64,000 bases of DNA from Metallyticus violacea (GCA_030762175.1 CM060846.1:306872512-306936511); one strand, 5' to 3'; shown: positions 1 to 13,034, counted from the first letter of the stretch. The notes: generated by a model not told the origin, from the letters alone. Made by a program: numbers and translations.

Positions 1-297
1 TTGATGTTGTTAATGATGGGGCGCATACCATTTCCAGTCTTGTGAATTTTTGGTAAACCATATAACCTAGCTATTTTAGGGTTGCTGTGTTTTATTTTGA
101 ATATTGTTTCTTTTGGAATGACTGTACATGTTTTCAGAACCTCATTGATGGAATTAACACACCTTTTCAATGGGTCTGATGGGATCGGAACATATTCTTT
201 TTTATTTAATAAATTCTGCATTCTATTATTATAATCTTCTTTATCCAAAATTACTACTCTGTTTCCTTTGTCTGCTTTAGTATAAACATTAGAGAAA
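1..297 (-). pseudogene. Penelope-like retroelement, reverse transcriptase N-terminal part (partial, runs off the window)
   Basis: Reading the minus strand from about 297 to 1 gives an uninterrupted frame. It contains TKADKGNRVVILDKEDY, then after about 50 residues LYGLPKIHKTGNGMRPI. The KADKGN and YGLPKIHK blocks are hallmarks of the reverse transcriptase of Penelope-like elements (PLEs), which prime reverse transcription at a nick and carry a C-terminal GIY-YIG nuclease. The frame is open to the window edge, so the RT may continue beyond position 1. It stops being recognisable at about 297, where a PLE endonuclease fragment begins in the opposite orientation. The PLE assignment is firm; whether this and the next feature are one rearranged copy is inference. 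Confidence 0.85.
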
Positions 298-302
298 CAT
301 TG

Positions 303-603
303 GCACACGGTTAAAGGAACATTTCAGGAACATAAAGTACAAGCAAATAGAGAAATCAGCAGTAGCATATCATTTTTGGACACAAAATCACGACATAATA
401 AATAAAACAAAATTATTAAAATCAGTACAAGGATCTACGGAATTAGCAACCTGGGAGAAAATCTACATCTACAAATACAAAGACAGCATAATGAACTTCG
501 ACATTGTCGGGAATGAAAACATAAACTACAAGTTTATCACACCGCCACCAGAGCAGAATATACATTCCCACAGCTCAACGAATGATCCAACAGTTGAACT
601 TTA
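303..603 (+). pseudogene. Penelope-like retroelement, C-terminal GIY-YIG endonuclease region
   Basis: From about 315 the plus strand reads KEHFRNIKYKQIEKSAVAYH, then FWTQNHDI, TWEKIYIYKYKDSIMNFDI and a tail ending in a TAG stop at about 603. The spaced EHF...KSA-A-HFW--NH...WEK--I...MNFDI pattern recurs in the copies at 12.6, 13.6, 27.9 and 31.3 kb. It corresponds to the end of the GIY-YIG nuclease domain of PLE proteins, including the conserved late Asn. The amino-terminal GIY-YIG part is missing because the copy begins at the junction with the inverted RT fragment. The frame is intact over about 95 codons, making this one of the less decayed copies. Confidence 0.8.
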
Positions 604-609
604 GCATGG

Positions 610-646
610 CTGAAGATGGGAACAAAATGTTCTCGAAACCGGTTCC
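610..646 (+). ncRNA. Hammerhead-ribozyme-like motif of PLE copy (gamma tail family)
   Basis: Seven bases after the PLE stop codon is CTGAAGA, matching the hammerhead core CUGANGA. A six-pair stem II follows (GGGAAC with GTTCTC), then GAAA, then the self-complementary ACCGGT. One U lies between the first core block and stem II, a departure from the textbook motif that is shared by all copies here. PLEs are known to carry minimal type I hammerheads with very short stem III. Cleavage activity is inferred, not shown. Confidence 0.55.
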
Positions 647-760
647 ATACATTTATGAAAAGTAAGTGAAGCTTTAAGAGTGTGTAGTTCAACTGAATCA
701 TACAATGATATTCATTAATATGATTGGCTTCACTGTGTAAGTTCCAATTTACATTTAAGT
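647..760 (+). repeat. PLE gamma-family 3' tail
   Basis: The sequence after the ribozyme motif contains AAAGTAAGTGAAGC, TAAGAGTGTGT and GGCTTCACTGTGTAAGTTCC. The same blocks in the same order follow the PLE coding end at 36541-36620. This marks both as members of one tail family. Confidence 0.6.
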
Positions 761-794
761 AAATGAGGATTGATGAGAACATATTTTCTTCCAA

Positions 795-2835
795 TGAAAA
801 AGAGCAGAGAACTCTTTGGCTACTTGATAGTAGATCAGAACAGTCCTTAACATGTAATATCCACTAAGCTAAGAATAAACAAAATGAGCTATGGTACACA
901 GCACAAGTGAAGCCTATCAACATCTATAGCTAGCTGGCATTACTTTCCAGTTTAAAGAAAAACTTCAGGAGAAGGAGAATTTCATCCTGGCCTAATGGAA
1001 ACAGAATCCAGGGCCACAAGCTGATAAGCAGACAAATTTAGTGCTTGATTTAGCATGCATTGTATATTGACTCTTTCTTAAGTGTAATGTTCTTAATTTT
1101 AAAGTGTATTTTAATAATTCTTTGCATTGTTATAGCATTATCAACAGGTGTAATTCTTTTTAAAATTTTTTAAAAATTGTAAAAACTTTAAAATATTTTT
1201 CATATGGAACTAACACAGTGAAGCTCGCATGAATTAAATCTGCCTTTTAACCCATGAAGACGACAGATTTAATTCAGGTGTAATCCTGTATAATTAATTG
1301 GTCAATGTAGTATTATCTTGACTCTGCACCATCACCAGATAGCTGCATTCAGGCTCAGGACAAACACTACCAATTATCTCCCAAGCATATTATGAAAAAC
1401 AGACAAATTTCTTTACATCACCATTGTCATTCACAAATGCAGCTTCTTTCAATGCCATATTTATCACTTACTCTGGTTCTGCAATAACAGTTAATGCCAG
1501 TACAATGTGAATTTGTGTTGTCCAATTCGACTCATAACTTCACAATAATTGCTAGATGCACAGACATTAAAATGTATAAATTTAACTTTTAATTTCTCCA
1601 ACAAAAGTTAGTGCTCTGCATCATGTACATTGAAATATGCCACAACTCAAACTTAGAACACTCTCAGATATTTTGTAACTATTTTTGGTAAAATAAATGA
1701 CACTCGTTCTGACCATTGTCATTTAATATATTATGCATATATCACTAAGCCGACTGCTATGTTCAAATTATTAAATCAATTTATCCACAAGATGCCAAAT
1801 GTGAAAACATCAGGTTTATATTTGTTACGGAATTTAATTTTTTTTTAGCATATCTCATAAAAATGTATTTTTTGAAGCATTGTTTAAAGATTTTATTGAC
1901 ATTTTAGAATTATATGGCTTCCACAAAGATTTCAGTATATTTATGTCCCAGAAATCTGCTCCTCGGGTTTCTTTAATTTTTTTACTGAATTGATAATCAC
2001 AACTGTTGGCAACTTGATATACATATGGTAGTATTATTACATATTTGTGATTAATTAACCAACCTGGTGCTTATTTTTTCACTTTCTCCGTTCTGTTACC
2101 AAATCTCCCCAATTGTTGCTTACTGAGGCAATAATAAAACATATTATGTTGTAACTGATTGCATTTGTTAACAGAAAATCCTCCACAGTCACTTAGAGTG
2201 CAAGCTTAAGGTAACCCATTGATGAAAAATGGACCAAAATCACAAAATTTCTGATTTTTGGCTTTTTGTACCATAATTAAGTTTAAACCTTTGGATTTGA
2301 TTTCCATGTTTATATTTATGCATCTGCATCCTTTAAATGGCATAATGGAGGGATTTAAATGCAACAAGGTGATGTGGCAATTTAAAGCACTTGAAGTTTC
2401 TTTCCAGCTCAAAATCCATTCTATTTAAGTTTAAATAATGCAGCTACTTGTGGTATATTTGCTGAAACACAGTGGCTACACTAGATTTATTAATTCAGAA
2501 ACGTCTTTTGAAAAAACCATAAGCTTTCTTTCTATGGATGGAGGGAAATATGCTGAGAACATGGTGAAAACTTGCATTTACTTTTCGCTTTGTGTACTTA
2601 TTGTGTTGTTTTATTTCAAAGAAAGGATTAGTAGAGCTTCATAATATAAGCAAACCATATAATAAGCTATAAACATATAATGTGTTATAAAGTGTAAAGG
2701 TTAGTAGTTGATTTCAGGTAAAGGATACCAAGTTATTGGAAGCTTAAGTTTAATATAAAATTTATTAGTAACTGGTTTCAATAATATTTACACAATGCTT
2801 AGAATAAAGCGGTAAAACAGTTAAGTTCTAAGAAG
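795..2835. other. Stretch without recognised gene
   Basis: AT-rich DNA with no convincing coding signal, splice pattern or mobile element that I can name. If the kinase gene model is right this is intronic. Confidence 0.5.
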
Positions 2836-2839
2836 GTTT

Positions 2840-4615
2840 CAGCTGGTAGAGCAAATACTTTGAAAAATAAAGCAACTCTTACAGAATATTATGATAGGTT
2901 TGATTATGGTGATATAAATGAAAAAAACAAGGAGAATGCAGATACCAGCAAGGGAAATATGGTCAGAAAAATGAATGAAACTGAGAGAGCAACTGCTAGT
3001 AGTAGCAAGCTGCCATTGTTCACTGTTGACAATGAAGAGAGGGAAAAGCAGGCCATTTCATATAATGAAAGATACTTGGAGTAATATTTTTTAAGTCATT
3101 CAGATGCAGTGAATGTGGTGCTGAGAATCTGAATACTAGTTTGTCTGGGAATCTGAATATTTGTGTGTCTGAGGGAATGGGATCTGTATCTAAATTACAA
3201 GTGAAATGCTTTTCTTGTGGTAAGATTTTAGTTTATAGATGCACTAGTCCAAAGATAAAAATTCAGATTCTTCTCGTCCGCCATTTCCAATTATTTGACA
3301 GATGGTAGAAGCCTTTCTAGCACTGGGAAAAGACCATGCTGGTATGGAGTAGTTTTGTATTGCAATGGGTATGGAATGTGTGAGTGCATCTACTTACAAT
3401 TCTCATCTCCTAGATTCTCATGCAGATAGTCAGATTTTGCAAAAGAGCGTTTTGAGTATGGTACATAAATAGTACATGTAGTACTTACAGAAACTAATCC
3501 AGAACTTAATAAAAATGAATGTTATTGATATATCCATTTCATATGATGAGACTTGGTATAAAAGGGAACATACCTAACTATGGGATTGGCATTGTAATAG
3601 ATGTACTCACGGGACTAATTATACATTTTCAAATTCTGTCAAAATACTGTGGAACAACTACTAAATTTACCGAGTGGCTTCAGAATCACAAAGAAAGTGA
3701 TAAATTGAAGCTAATTACACTGAATCTTCCAATGCAATGGAAGCAGCTCCTGTTGTGGAAATGTGGAAGAAATCCATTGAGCTGTGTAAGATGCAATACA
3801 CTCCCATCATTTATGATGTGATTTGAAGACCCATTTGGCATTCAGCATTGCAAAAATTAACTGTTTATGGTTCAGACATTCAGAAAACTAAGGATGAATG
3901 TCTTATTTTTATATCAAAACATTTAGCAACTGGATTGAGAAATAAAGTAAAGGAATGTAAAGCAAAAGGTAAAGTAAGTGGTGGTAAGTATCCAAGTAAC
4001 CTTACAGAAGTGCAATAAAAAATATATCCCAAATGTTTAGCAAATGAAATCTGCTGTTTATGCTACCCTTTACCATTGCATGTCCACAGATGACCACCCA
4101 AAACATTTTAATGTCCTGAAGGGAAAACTTCATGATGTTTTTATAATCGTGCTCTTGGCAAAAGTGAGGATTCTCCAACACATGAAGGTAGTAGAAAAAC
4201 ATTTCTGTTACCTAATGTGGTGGCAGCTGTGATACCAGTGTATCAGAGATGGCATCCAATGAAGTTTTGGAAAGATGCATGAGGTAAAACACCAAAATGC
4301 TAATGAAAATCTATGTAGCATTATTTGGAAAATGTGTCCAAAAGAAACATTTGTGTCAAAAAAGAAAATTGAAATTGCTGTAATATCTGCTGCTAGTGAG
4401 TATAATATGGATTGTGAAGCTTCACAGCATATCATATAAGAAGTGGAAGGTAGAGTGTAATTTTGAAAAATTATGTCAAAATAGACATAGGCATTGACTG
4501 AAGGATAGTGTATACAGAACTGCTAGAAAGCAATTGAAGTTTGAAAAAACTGCTAATGAGCAAGCCAAAAGGAGCTCTGAAGGTCCCACACATGGTGCAG
4601 ACTAGTTGTAATTAA
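2840..4615 (+). pseudogene. Mutator-like (MULE) transposase pseudogene
   Basis: Frames on the plus strand, interrupted by stops and shifts, line up with the Mutator-like transposase domain common in arthropod genomes. An early part has CxxC-like pairs near 3105-3235. MVEAFLALGKDHAGM lies near 3300. The catalytic entry block ISISYDETWYKR is near 3515, followed by NYGIGIVIDVLTGL and HFQILSKYC (3560-3650). Further on are NAMEAAPVVEMWKKSIELC (3730), a CMSTDDHPKHF block (4078) and VVAAVIPVYQRM with ERCM and NANENLCSIIWKMCPKETFV (4210-4350). The C-terminal EGPTHGAD stop is at about 4600. The order matches a nearly full-length transposase, with multiple frameshifts and nonsense codons. Terminal inverted repeats were not identified. 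The superfamily call rests on remembered family patterns and needs a profile search. Confidence 0.7.
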
Positions 4616-5138
4616 ATGTAAGTTTTGTTATATAGTTGCCAAATTTTAACTTCCTTTTTCTTCTCTTACGATTTCCTGAAACATGAGTACATTTAAAATG
4701 CTCCTTGGACAATAGTTTTGCAGAAATTCTCTTGAAACTTATTACACATATTGATTATAGCATACCAAAAACTTTATTGTATCTTAATTCAAAAAGATTT
4801 TATTCCAACCAGAATTTGCAATTTCAGTCAAATTTTTAGAAATTGGATTGATGGTTTTTTCAGAATTTTTTCCTTCAAACAGTATACCTCATGAATTAAC
4901 TGTAAAATTTTAAATTCCTCTGGTTAAAAAAATGTTCCAAGGAGCATTTTACCATAAGTTTATAAAATAATCAATTTTTCCCCCCAAAAGTATTCAAGAT
5001 ACAAAGTTCAAACTGATAGTTTCATTTTAATTCTGTGTAAGTAGTGTATCCTCAAATTTTGAAAACAATTGGCCAAAAAATTGCAACTTTTCAAAATTTA
5101 GAGATGGCTTACCTTAAATAGTGACAGTTGTGTTTCAA

Positions 5139-6265
5139 TATGCCTAAAATGAAGGAATGCACGGCATACAAATTAGAAATGTTTGTGCTTCTATATGGTG
5201 ATAACATATTTAGCACTGATGAAAAAATATTATACTGTAAAATTTGTAATGCAAGAGTAGCCCTGAGAGGAAGTTTACTCTGATGCAGCATGTGAATATC
5301 AGGCTCAGTGTCTACAGAATGAGAAGACAGTCCAACAATTATTACTTGGTCAGTATTCTAAAGCATTCACAATCCTTTTGAAAATCTTTGTGAACCCTGC
5401 AGCCATGCCAAATCTCTTTAAGTTAAATAATGGAAATCTGTAACACTTTTTTAACAATGCACAAACTGCCCAATTCTACTACTTTATACATTCAGAGGAA
5501 AATTTACAAATAATGAGAAAAACTGCAATGGAAAAGAATTGGGTGTTCACAGATGAGACCAGTGAGCTGCAAGTAATTATGCAGCAAATGTACAGGTTGG
5601 CACATTGAATGAAGAAGAGCCCGACATAAGTAATCTCTTAAATTGTAGCAGCTTGAAAACATTAACCACTGAATAATCTGCAAACTATTTTGACAAGAAT
5701 ATATGTAGTTAATCTAGCTAAATTATGTGCAACATGATGGTGAACTGCTGCAAGCTACATGCTGCACCTATGAGTGCTTTATACAACGTTACTTGTAATA
5801 TGCTTTGCACATGCCTACCAAAGGAGGAGATGCAAAGTCAGTTTCCTAAGATGGACCAGATGATTGAAAATGTAAAGAAGATACTCCTGAAAGCACCATT
5901 TCATGTGCTCCCTTTACACCTGCTCCTGTTCTCACAAGATAGGGAACTTAAACTCAATAAAGAGAATCCAAAACAGTGAAAAGTATTGCTCACAGTCATG
6001 ATGGCAGTAAAGCTGCATCCTTTTAAGATGCCAAAAAATTACTTTAAGACCCAAAACTAGAAGATAAATTATGTTATATTAGCACAAATTTTGGTTTTCT
6101 TCCAGTTCACACGTGAAATCTTTAAGTTAAGTTAGATGACAATACTGAATTGATGAAGAAAGTGGTTAATAATACAGATGATGTTTCCAGCAAAACTGGA
6201 GATGCAATAAAACAAAAATTAAGCAGATACAAGAAAATACGTAGGTTTCAAAAAACTGTGTTTAA
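5139..6265 (+). pseudogene. hAT-family transposase pseudogene (CGG-binding/BED-like N-terminus), copy 1
   Basis: An ATG at 5139 opens a frame with FSTDEKILYCKICNARVA, resembling the zinc-finger start of CGGBP1-like hAT transposases. Decayed frames follow. EEEPDISNLLNCSSLKTLT (about 5612) and the central block NVTCNMLCTCLPKEEMQSQF...VKKILLKAPF (5785-5905) match the hAT segment around 'NVTCxAHxLHR...VKKxFLKAP'. Next come APFTPAPVLTR followed by GT (5897-5955) and a NTELMKKVVNNTDDVSSKTG segment (6142-6200). Stops and frameshifts are frequent. The second copy at 13.0-14.7 kb has the same block order, which supports the call. The C-terminal dimerisation region was not found here. Confidence 0.65.
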
Positions 6266-6280
6266 TAGCAGATATTCTTT

Positions 6281-6296
6281 CTGGGGGGGGGGGGGA
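6281..6296. repeat. Homopolymer G tract
   Basis: A run of about 13 G follows the hAT remnant in otherwise AT-rich DNA. The length may be unreliable in assembly. Confidence 0.8.
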
Positions 6297-8446
6297 CTTC
6301 CCTTGAAGAAATGGAGAGAGATTTAAATCAGAGGGACAATATTTTAAGCATACTTCTTTTGTAGAAATAGAGATGCTACTCAATGCACAAAGTTGTGCTG
6401 GCAGATAATTGCCAATTATTTACTTTTGACAATCACTGATTGTTAAAAAGAGTTAAATTGTATATTCAAACTCTAATTAGATCTTATTTATAGTATTTCA
6501 AATTTGTTCTTATAAACTTTACTTTGTGTTAATTATAGTGCATTTTTACAGATTTTTAGAGCTCATTTGCAACTAAGTACTGAGATAATCAGTAAATAGG
6601 AGAAAAAGAGTTAGTTAAAAATCAGTAATTATAAGAAAAACAATTAATGTCTGGTAGTCATACCAACAAAACTCAGTTAGAACTAATAATTTATTTCTTT
6701 TACCCTAAACCCTTTCCTATGAACTCGATTTTATGATTAACTACTTATTTTTGTGCTATGTATAGTGTATTTTTATGGATTATAGGGGTTTTTTGATGAT
6801 TGTTATGTTGTGATGCCAAGCCATAGGAACCTCAGCTTGCAATTTGTATCAACCAGGTATAAACCTACACCTACTGGTTGCTAACCGTGACATTCTATGC
6901 TGATTACTTGGATCTTCAGAACACTCTCTTGCTTAATACAAAGCAATTATTATTGCCAAATCAACTACACTTAGGGAACTAGATTACAAAGTTGATATTC
7001 ATTCTGTTAACTGAGGAAAATTCTCCATAAAAATTTCATCCAGACAACCGATCCAATTGGATTTAAACCTGTTCACTTTGCATTTGAAGCTAGCTGTGGA
7101 TCAAGACCATAATCAACTGGGTTACAGAGGTGGCTGCGCTGGCTAGTTCAAAACACTATGATTTGTAAGTCATGCTTGTTGCACAGTAAAAATATGTTGC
7201 AATGAGTTTTCATCTTATTGATACATCACAATCTATAATCTCTAACAATAGCTTAATATAATGAATACATAGACATGATTGAATATGTCCAACTTCTCAC
7301 ATGTGAAGAAAGGGGTTTTTATTTGGGGAAAAAAAACTCGAACTCATGTAGAAATGCATTTGCCTCAAGCGTTCTACTAATGCATTATGTAAACCAATTT
7401 GCTAGAAAGTCAGTTGCAACCTACAGATAACTATTTGCATCGTAATGAAACAAGGCACACTAAAAATGCATTAGCCAAGCACACGAAGTTTTGATCCCAA
7501 CTAGAACAAGCCATCTGATAAACTTCTTTCCAAAATCTTCTCTTGCTCTTAAAGGAGCTCCTGCACATAACTAGGATTTATGCTACCAGTCAATCATTTA
7601 ATTATTCAACATTTTGAAGACTCTGGCAACTGATATGTTGAGATAAAGTATTAATTAGCAAAATGCAAGATCTATTTGAGTCCTATCCTTGTTTAAAATA
7701 ATATTACAAAACTTATTATAGTAACTATATTATGATCTGAATTTATTTATAATTTTCTTTTTTTAATTTTGGGTAGGAAAACATTTATAAGATTAGCTGT
7801 GTTTAGAAACCAGAGATCATGAATGCTTATTTTTACAACAGCAAATGTATGTTCCATTCAATTTCAAAATAGACCATCACATATACAGCACTACAAGACA
7901 ACAGGACAAATAAGACACACATAAAGGACTCATCACAGTGAACGGACCTTTTCATGCTTATTGCTCTAAACATTCAAAGCTGCACTGTCAACTACTAATA
8001 TTAATAGCCAACTCAGTTTCTGTAGTACTTTATGGTTATATGAGAAGCAATGAGAAAAATATATTTTGGATTTTCTATTTATAAAGTAACATAATTAAGA
8101 AACCTTATTTACATTCCCCAATAATAAGAAAGAGACTATATATGTTGCCTTTTGGTGTGAAAAATATGAATGTCACATTTTTCAATGTAGAAAACGGATC
8201 TATAACCACTCAAGGGTTAATTATTTCAAACTGTAGTGGTAAATATTTTTGCTTCTTGCATCATCCCAATTAACTGCTGCCAACTGTTAAGTTTTTACAA
8301 TACAGAACATATGAATAAACAAATTAATGTCTTGTTCCTACTCCAGGTAAATAATACTTATATTATGGTCTCAGTGAAAAATATTTGGCTACATCGAATA
8401 GGAGACAACCTTATAACATTTTATCTTCCATAACTAATGTCAAACT
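6297..8446. other. Stretch without recognised gene; possible eroded tRNA-like SINE heads
   Basis: Only short chance ORFs. Around 6835-6895 and 7340-7410, minus-strand sequences faintly resemble tRNA A/B boxes (for example GGTTTATACC and GAGTTCGAG), but they are too eroded to call as elements. Confidence 0.35.
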
Positions 8447-8504
8447 CACCCGTGGTGCCTCAGTAATAAAAACGGGCGTTAAACACTACTAAAAAAAAAA
8501 AAAA
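8447..8504 (+). mobile_element. SINE-B 3'-end module with poly(A)
   Basis: About 58 bases containing GTGGTGCCTCAGTAATAAAA and GGGCGTTAAACACTACT, then a run of A. The same module recurs at 12982, 20598, 49011 (minus) and 56405. At 20.6 kb it forms the 3' end of a tRNA-derived SINE, so this is best read as a heavily 5'-truncated copy. Confidence 0.7.
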
Positions 8505-10909
8505 CCTAATATCACAGAATCTTTCATTGCATGAGAGCAGTAAAATAAACTTCCAAAATAATAGTGAATAATAAACTTCTGGTGACTTGATCACCATAAT
8601 TTTCTAGTAATCCAAAATTTTCAACCATTATTTTGCTTTTAAAAGAGCTACTGAAATTTCTAGTAAGTATTCAGTCCCATTATTATTCATTCTGATGATA
8701 CTGAAGTATATCATTATTTCAAAATTTATATCTGTGCCTTGTTTCATGCCTGTATGTGATGAAATATCTAAATATTAATTTTATAACTAGCATCTAAAAG
8801 TCATTCAAACATGCAAAGGCTGTGATCACTACCATAATAAGAGCACTTCTGTACTGCTTGCATTCAAGAAAGAAAGCAACTAGTTTACTGCATATGAAAA
8901 AAGAAATATATTCATGTTACCTTTTTCCCAGTCCGGAGTAAATAGAGAAGTAGAAGAAAACCTCAGAAGGAAATTAGATACTTCAACTTCATTCCAAGTG
9001 TATGCTTATTTTCTATATAAAGTCTGTAGTAAAGATCTAGAAGTAGGATTAACAGGAAAAGTAAATTGAGTAGCACAGCTGATGACATTAGATTAAAAAG
9101 CATAAAGCAACAGATGTAACTATATGCAATTATAGTTAAAAGGAAAGTGTATTCTAGTACTAATAGTTTCATTCCTTTGCCCAACTGGGAAATAGTCACT
9201 ATACATTTAAAAACATCTTGATAAATAACTGCTGTTTTCTATTTATAGTAACCAAGTTACATAACTTTATATGCAATTCAAAATAGAAAAAATGAACTTA
9301 TATTAAACCACATTTATTTCATTCTTCACCAAAATAAAAAATATGAAAATGTAACAAAAATGCTTAGAATAAGGTATGAAACCTGAGATGATAAGCTCAT
9401 GCAGCAAAATAGACCCAAATTTGCCACACCTTGTCTGTCAAAACATCTATCCTCATAGGTAACTTAACCTTACTCTAAACACATTTCTAATCCTTAAGAG
9501 ATCTACAACTTTAGGATATTTCTTTTTCATGCCTAATACTTGGTAATTAACATTTAATCACTTGTCAGCTTTCATCATTTTACATGATGACAAGCAAGGT
9601 CAGGTTTATCCATTCAGTCATTTAATATGCTAGCAAAAATGTTATTAATCAACAAATTCTACATTTCTCTATCAATAAAAGAAGATAAAAACTGTAAAAT
9701 AAAATATATGAAAAGAAAATTATTAAAATTCTGAAACAATCAATCATATTTGCTGTATATTTGTGAAATGCATGCAGGATTTAGGACTTTTATCATTATC
9801 TTATTCCAGTGACAGTAATGTATTAAGGCTGAAGAATAAGCATAACCATTCAAGTGACTCAATGTTTTCTTTATACAATCTAAAACAGCAGAGCTGGCTA
9901 TCATTCACTTCTAATTCTATAAACAGATACTAAACACAGTGACTTTCATCCACATTCATGGGGAACTAACAGATAAACATAGCATGCTTAAATTTTGAAT
10001 CTTTCTACTTCATTATGCAGCCCAAGTAACACTTGAGTGCTGTATGCAGTCGGTCACAAAGAAGAAGATTACCAAACCAGCTATAGTTGCCTTATACTTC
10101 AGTCAGAGAGACAAATTAGCTAAAATGAGCAATGGATTTGAAAAGAACCTCTGTTCAAACAGCAACAAAAATTTTATATGTTACATATTTGTGGTTGCTG
10201 ATTCCAAATAGCCCTTCATCTGCTGCTGCATATGACAAAGCAAAGCATGAAAATTAAATTAGCAATTATATTCTTCAAAGTAGTAAATTTATGAATATGT
10301 ATTAAAATCTCCTTTTTTCTGAATATATATTAAAGCCTTCTTTCAGTTGAAAATGAAGTCTGTTCTCATAATTTGAGTAATTTCTCTATTTCTTGATAAA
10401 CTCCAAAGTTATTTCTGGGAAACATTGTACTTAATATCCATTTACTTGAGATCCACACCCTTAAAAAAACTGAAACCATAGAAAAAGGCATGTTTTTTCT
10501 ATATTACAGTACTCAATTATTATTTTGTGCTAAACCATATCTTGAACCAACAGAGGGGGAAAAGCTATGTGAGAGGGAGCAAAGTACAGTCTCTGCTACT
10601 TATCTGATACCCTGCAAGTGTCATAAATTTTAACCCATCAAGATGATTACTTCCCTTTGCTACCACCCATTTTTACTTATGGGAAACTCAAAATAATATT
10701 TGGTTTGGAGTTTCTTATTATTACTTTGAGGAAATTTGTAATTCATTTAGGACAAATTTAAGCAGCATTAACTTATGGTTTTTACAATTATCTAAAATTA
10801 TGGCATAAATATTAAAATATACAAAATATTTTTATCATCAAAATATAATCTTCTCTCATTAGATTGATTACAGAACAGATTTATTGGAAAACCCATGAGG
10901 GTGCTGAAG
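8505..10909. other. Stretch without recognised gene
   Basis: AT-rich intron-like DNA. No exon with plausible splice sites and no identifiable element was found by eye on either strand. Confidence 0.5.

Positions 10910-10966
<57 letters not shown>
10910..10966. repeat. (CAT)n microsatellite, 19 units
   Basis: A perfect CAT repeat, which creates a spurious poly-histidine reading frame. A tract of the complementary ATG repeat with almost the same length lies at 34023-34081. Confidence 0.97.
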
Positions 10967-12460
10967 TTGTTTTTAAATATCCTGCAACAAATACTACTGT
11001 ATTCCAATTTGAATAAAAAAAACATGATATATTTTGTTATATTTGGATTTAAAAACTTCCTACAATCAATAATTTGAATGGGTATTGATAAAACACAATT
11101 TACATATATTATGCAAAAAACATAACATTTTTCAAGTGTTCCACCAACTACTATACGTCTTTCAAGAAAAAAAACTGAATGAATAAAGTATTCAGGCTCG
11201 AATGCTTAGGTAAACATATTTTATTTGCACTGCAAGAAAAACTTTTGCATATGATAAGTTCAGCTTATATTTTAAATGCTATGTCATATAAAATCACATA
11301 TTTTTATAAAAAAATATATGTAAATAAATATTTTCAAATATTTGCATAAGAACACGAAAATTCAGTTTTCATTGAATAATTTTTGACAAAAGCCCAATTT
11401 CAGACTAATCATCACAGGACCATAAGTTAGTAGTTTTAAACCTCCATTGGGAGCAATATGTCTAGGAGATATCTTTCCTACATTTTTCATCATAACTGAT
11501 ATAATTGTTAATGCAATATGATTCCAACCTATATTAGCTCCTTAAAACCCATTGTAGCACTTTCTTGCTCATTTTTTATCAGCTGTATGTTATTTTTGTT
11601 TCATTATCAAGAGAAAGTTCTATGAAACACATTATGTACATGATTGTTTTTGTATCCTTCATTCTTGCTTCCAATGTCATAGAAATGATAAGAATTCAAT
11701 CTATACAACTCCAACAATTACAACTTATGTTAAGTCTGTAATAAAATAGGTTTTTAACCTATATCATTGAAAAGATTCACTGCAGATTCTTGGCATACTT
11801 CTTGCAAGTCTGTTCTGTGTACTCTAAACCATAGTCAACTAATCACTTCTTAGAATCCTAGGAACAGCTCTACAATATTTTCATTTATTTTATGTGAAAG
11901 AACTAGAACAGAACTTTCTGATTTCATGAAAAAGTATAAAATACCTGATGATGTTATATAGAAGAATTATCAACCAGTATAGAACTATAAATGTAGCTGG
12001 TATCTCTCGGCTACATTGTGTGTCATTGTGTAAAAATAGGTACTATGCATGATGGAGTTAATGACATTGTTTCCACTATCAAATATTAGCTCCACTGCCT
12101 TGAATATTTTGGTATGCAATCATAAACAGCCTCTACTTTGTTCATATTGTTGTATTTATTAGAATAATGCTGCCTTACACTTCATAGAGTTTCATATCAT
12201 GTGGATGACTGCAGTATTGCCTCACACAGAGAGTCTTAACTGTAATACTGATATAATCATTTAAATGTCTGCGGCTGTGAATGTCTCCAGCAATTCTTGC
12301 TTTACAAAGCACAGTGTTCCATATCATTATAGTTCCGTTTATTCTCTGAAAATATTATACTTGAGTTGAAATCACTCAGTTGTAGTTAATTTATGGTGAT
12401 GTATTGTGATGGTTTTCACAATTACATTTCATTAGTGTGTTTAAATAATGTCCAAATTAT
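10967..12460. other. Stretch without recognised gene
   Basis: AT-rich sequence with short frames only. Nothing recognisable until the PLE tail at 12461. Confidence 0.5.
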
Positions 12461-12832
12461 AAGCATAAAGAGCTCAGTATTAGGTAACACTATATTTCAC
12501 TAACTGGTTAATTTATCAGAATATGTTTCAAGAGCTTTAACTCTCATCTTCAGCTGGGGACCAACTAATACTGTCAGGTGACAATGTGACCCTTGGTTGT
12601 TCCAATATGCAGCAAAACAGGCAGTCCATTGGTGGGATGTCAAAATTCATAACATGATGTTTATTCCTTAAAATGAAAATCTTTTACCACATTGCTAATT
12701 CCTTGGGATTGTTGGTAATTTTCAACAGTTTGGTTTCTTTTGTGATGTCATGATTGTCTTGAAACATGCTCTGATAAATTAACCAGTTAGTGATGTACAG
12801 TGTCACCTAATACCAACCTCTTTATGTGTATA
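12461..12832 (-). mobile_element. PLE copy, alpha tail family, flanked by inverted tails
   Basis: Inside, the minus strand reads a decayed endonuclease end: NHDITKETKLLK, KIFILRNKH, MNFDIPPMD. Outside it, 12461-12530 and 12758-12832 are inverted repeats of each other. The plus-strand left end contains CAGTATTAGG...CACTAACTGG and the right end its complement. Thus the 3' tail is present twice in opposite orientation, an arrangement also seen at 13.3 and 27.7 kb. The reverse transcriptase part is missing. Confidence 0.75.
12518..12553 (-). ncRNA. Hammerhead-ribozyme-like motif (PLE alpha copy)
   Basis: On the minus strand CTGAAGA is followed by U, then GAGAG / CTCTT stem II, then GAAACATAT. 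Compared with the 31.1-kb copy (GGGAG / CTCCC), one stem pair has changed G-C to A-U and another G-C to G-U, preserving pairing. The cleavage triplet is eroded (TTC instead of GTC). Confidence 0.5.
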
Positions 12833-12981
12833 ACATCACTGCAGTTTTGCACATGATGAAGAAATAATCTCTAATTGCTTTTAGTGACCTAGTTTCAGGT
12901 TCTTCTGCAGGCCCTTTTAAATTTTCAGTTTACTGTGCAGCTTTATGTATAGCAGTTGTATCTATGGCCATACCCTTTTAT

Positions 12982-13034
12982 ACTGCCCATGATGCCTTAG
13001 CAGTGAAAATGGGCAATAAGCACCATTAAATAAA
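12982..13034 (+). mobile_element. SINE-B 3'-end module (diverged)
   Basis: ATGCCTTAGCAGTGAAAATG, then GGGCAATAAGCACCATTAAA, is a diverged copy of the module described at 8447. It directly abuts the hAT pseudogene that begins just downstream. Confidence 0.55.

Noticed and set aside
10895..11077. 60-codon frame with a long poly-histidine run
   Set aside because: It is the translation of a perfect CAT microsatellite with no other coding support.
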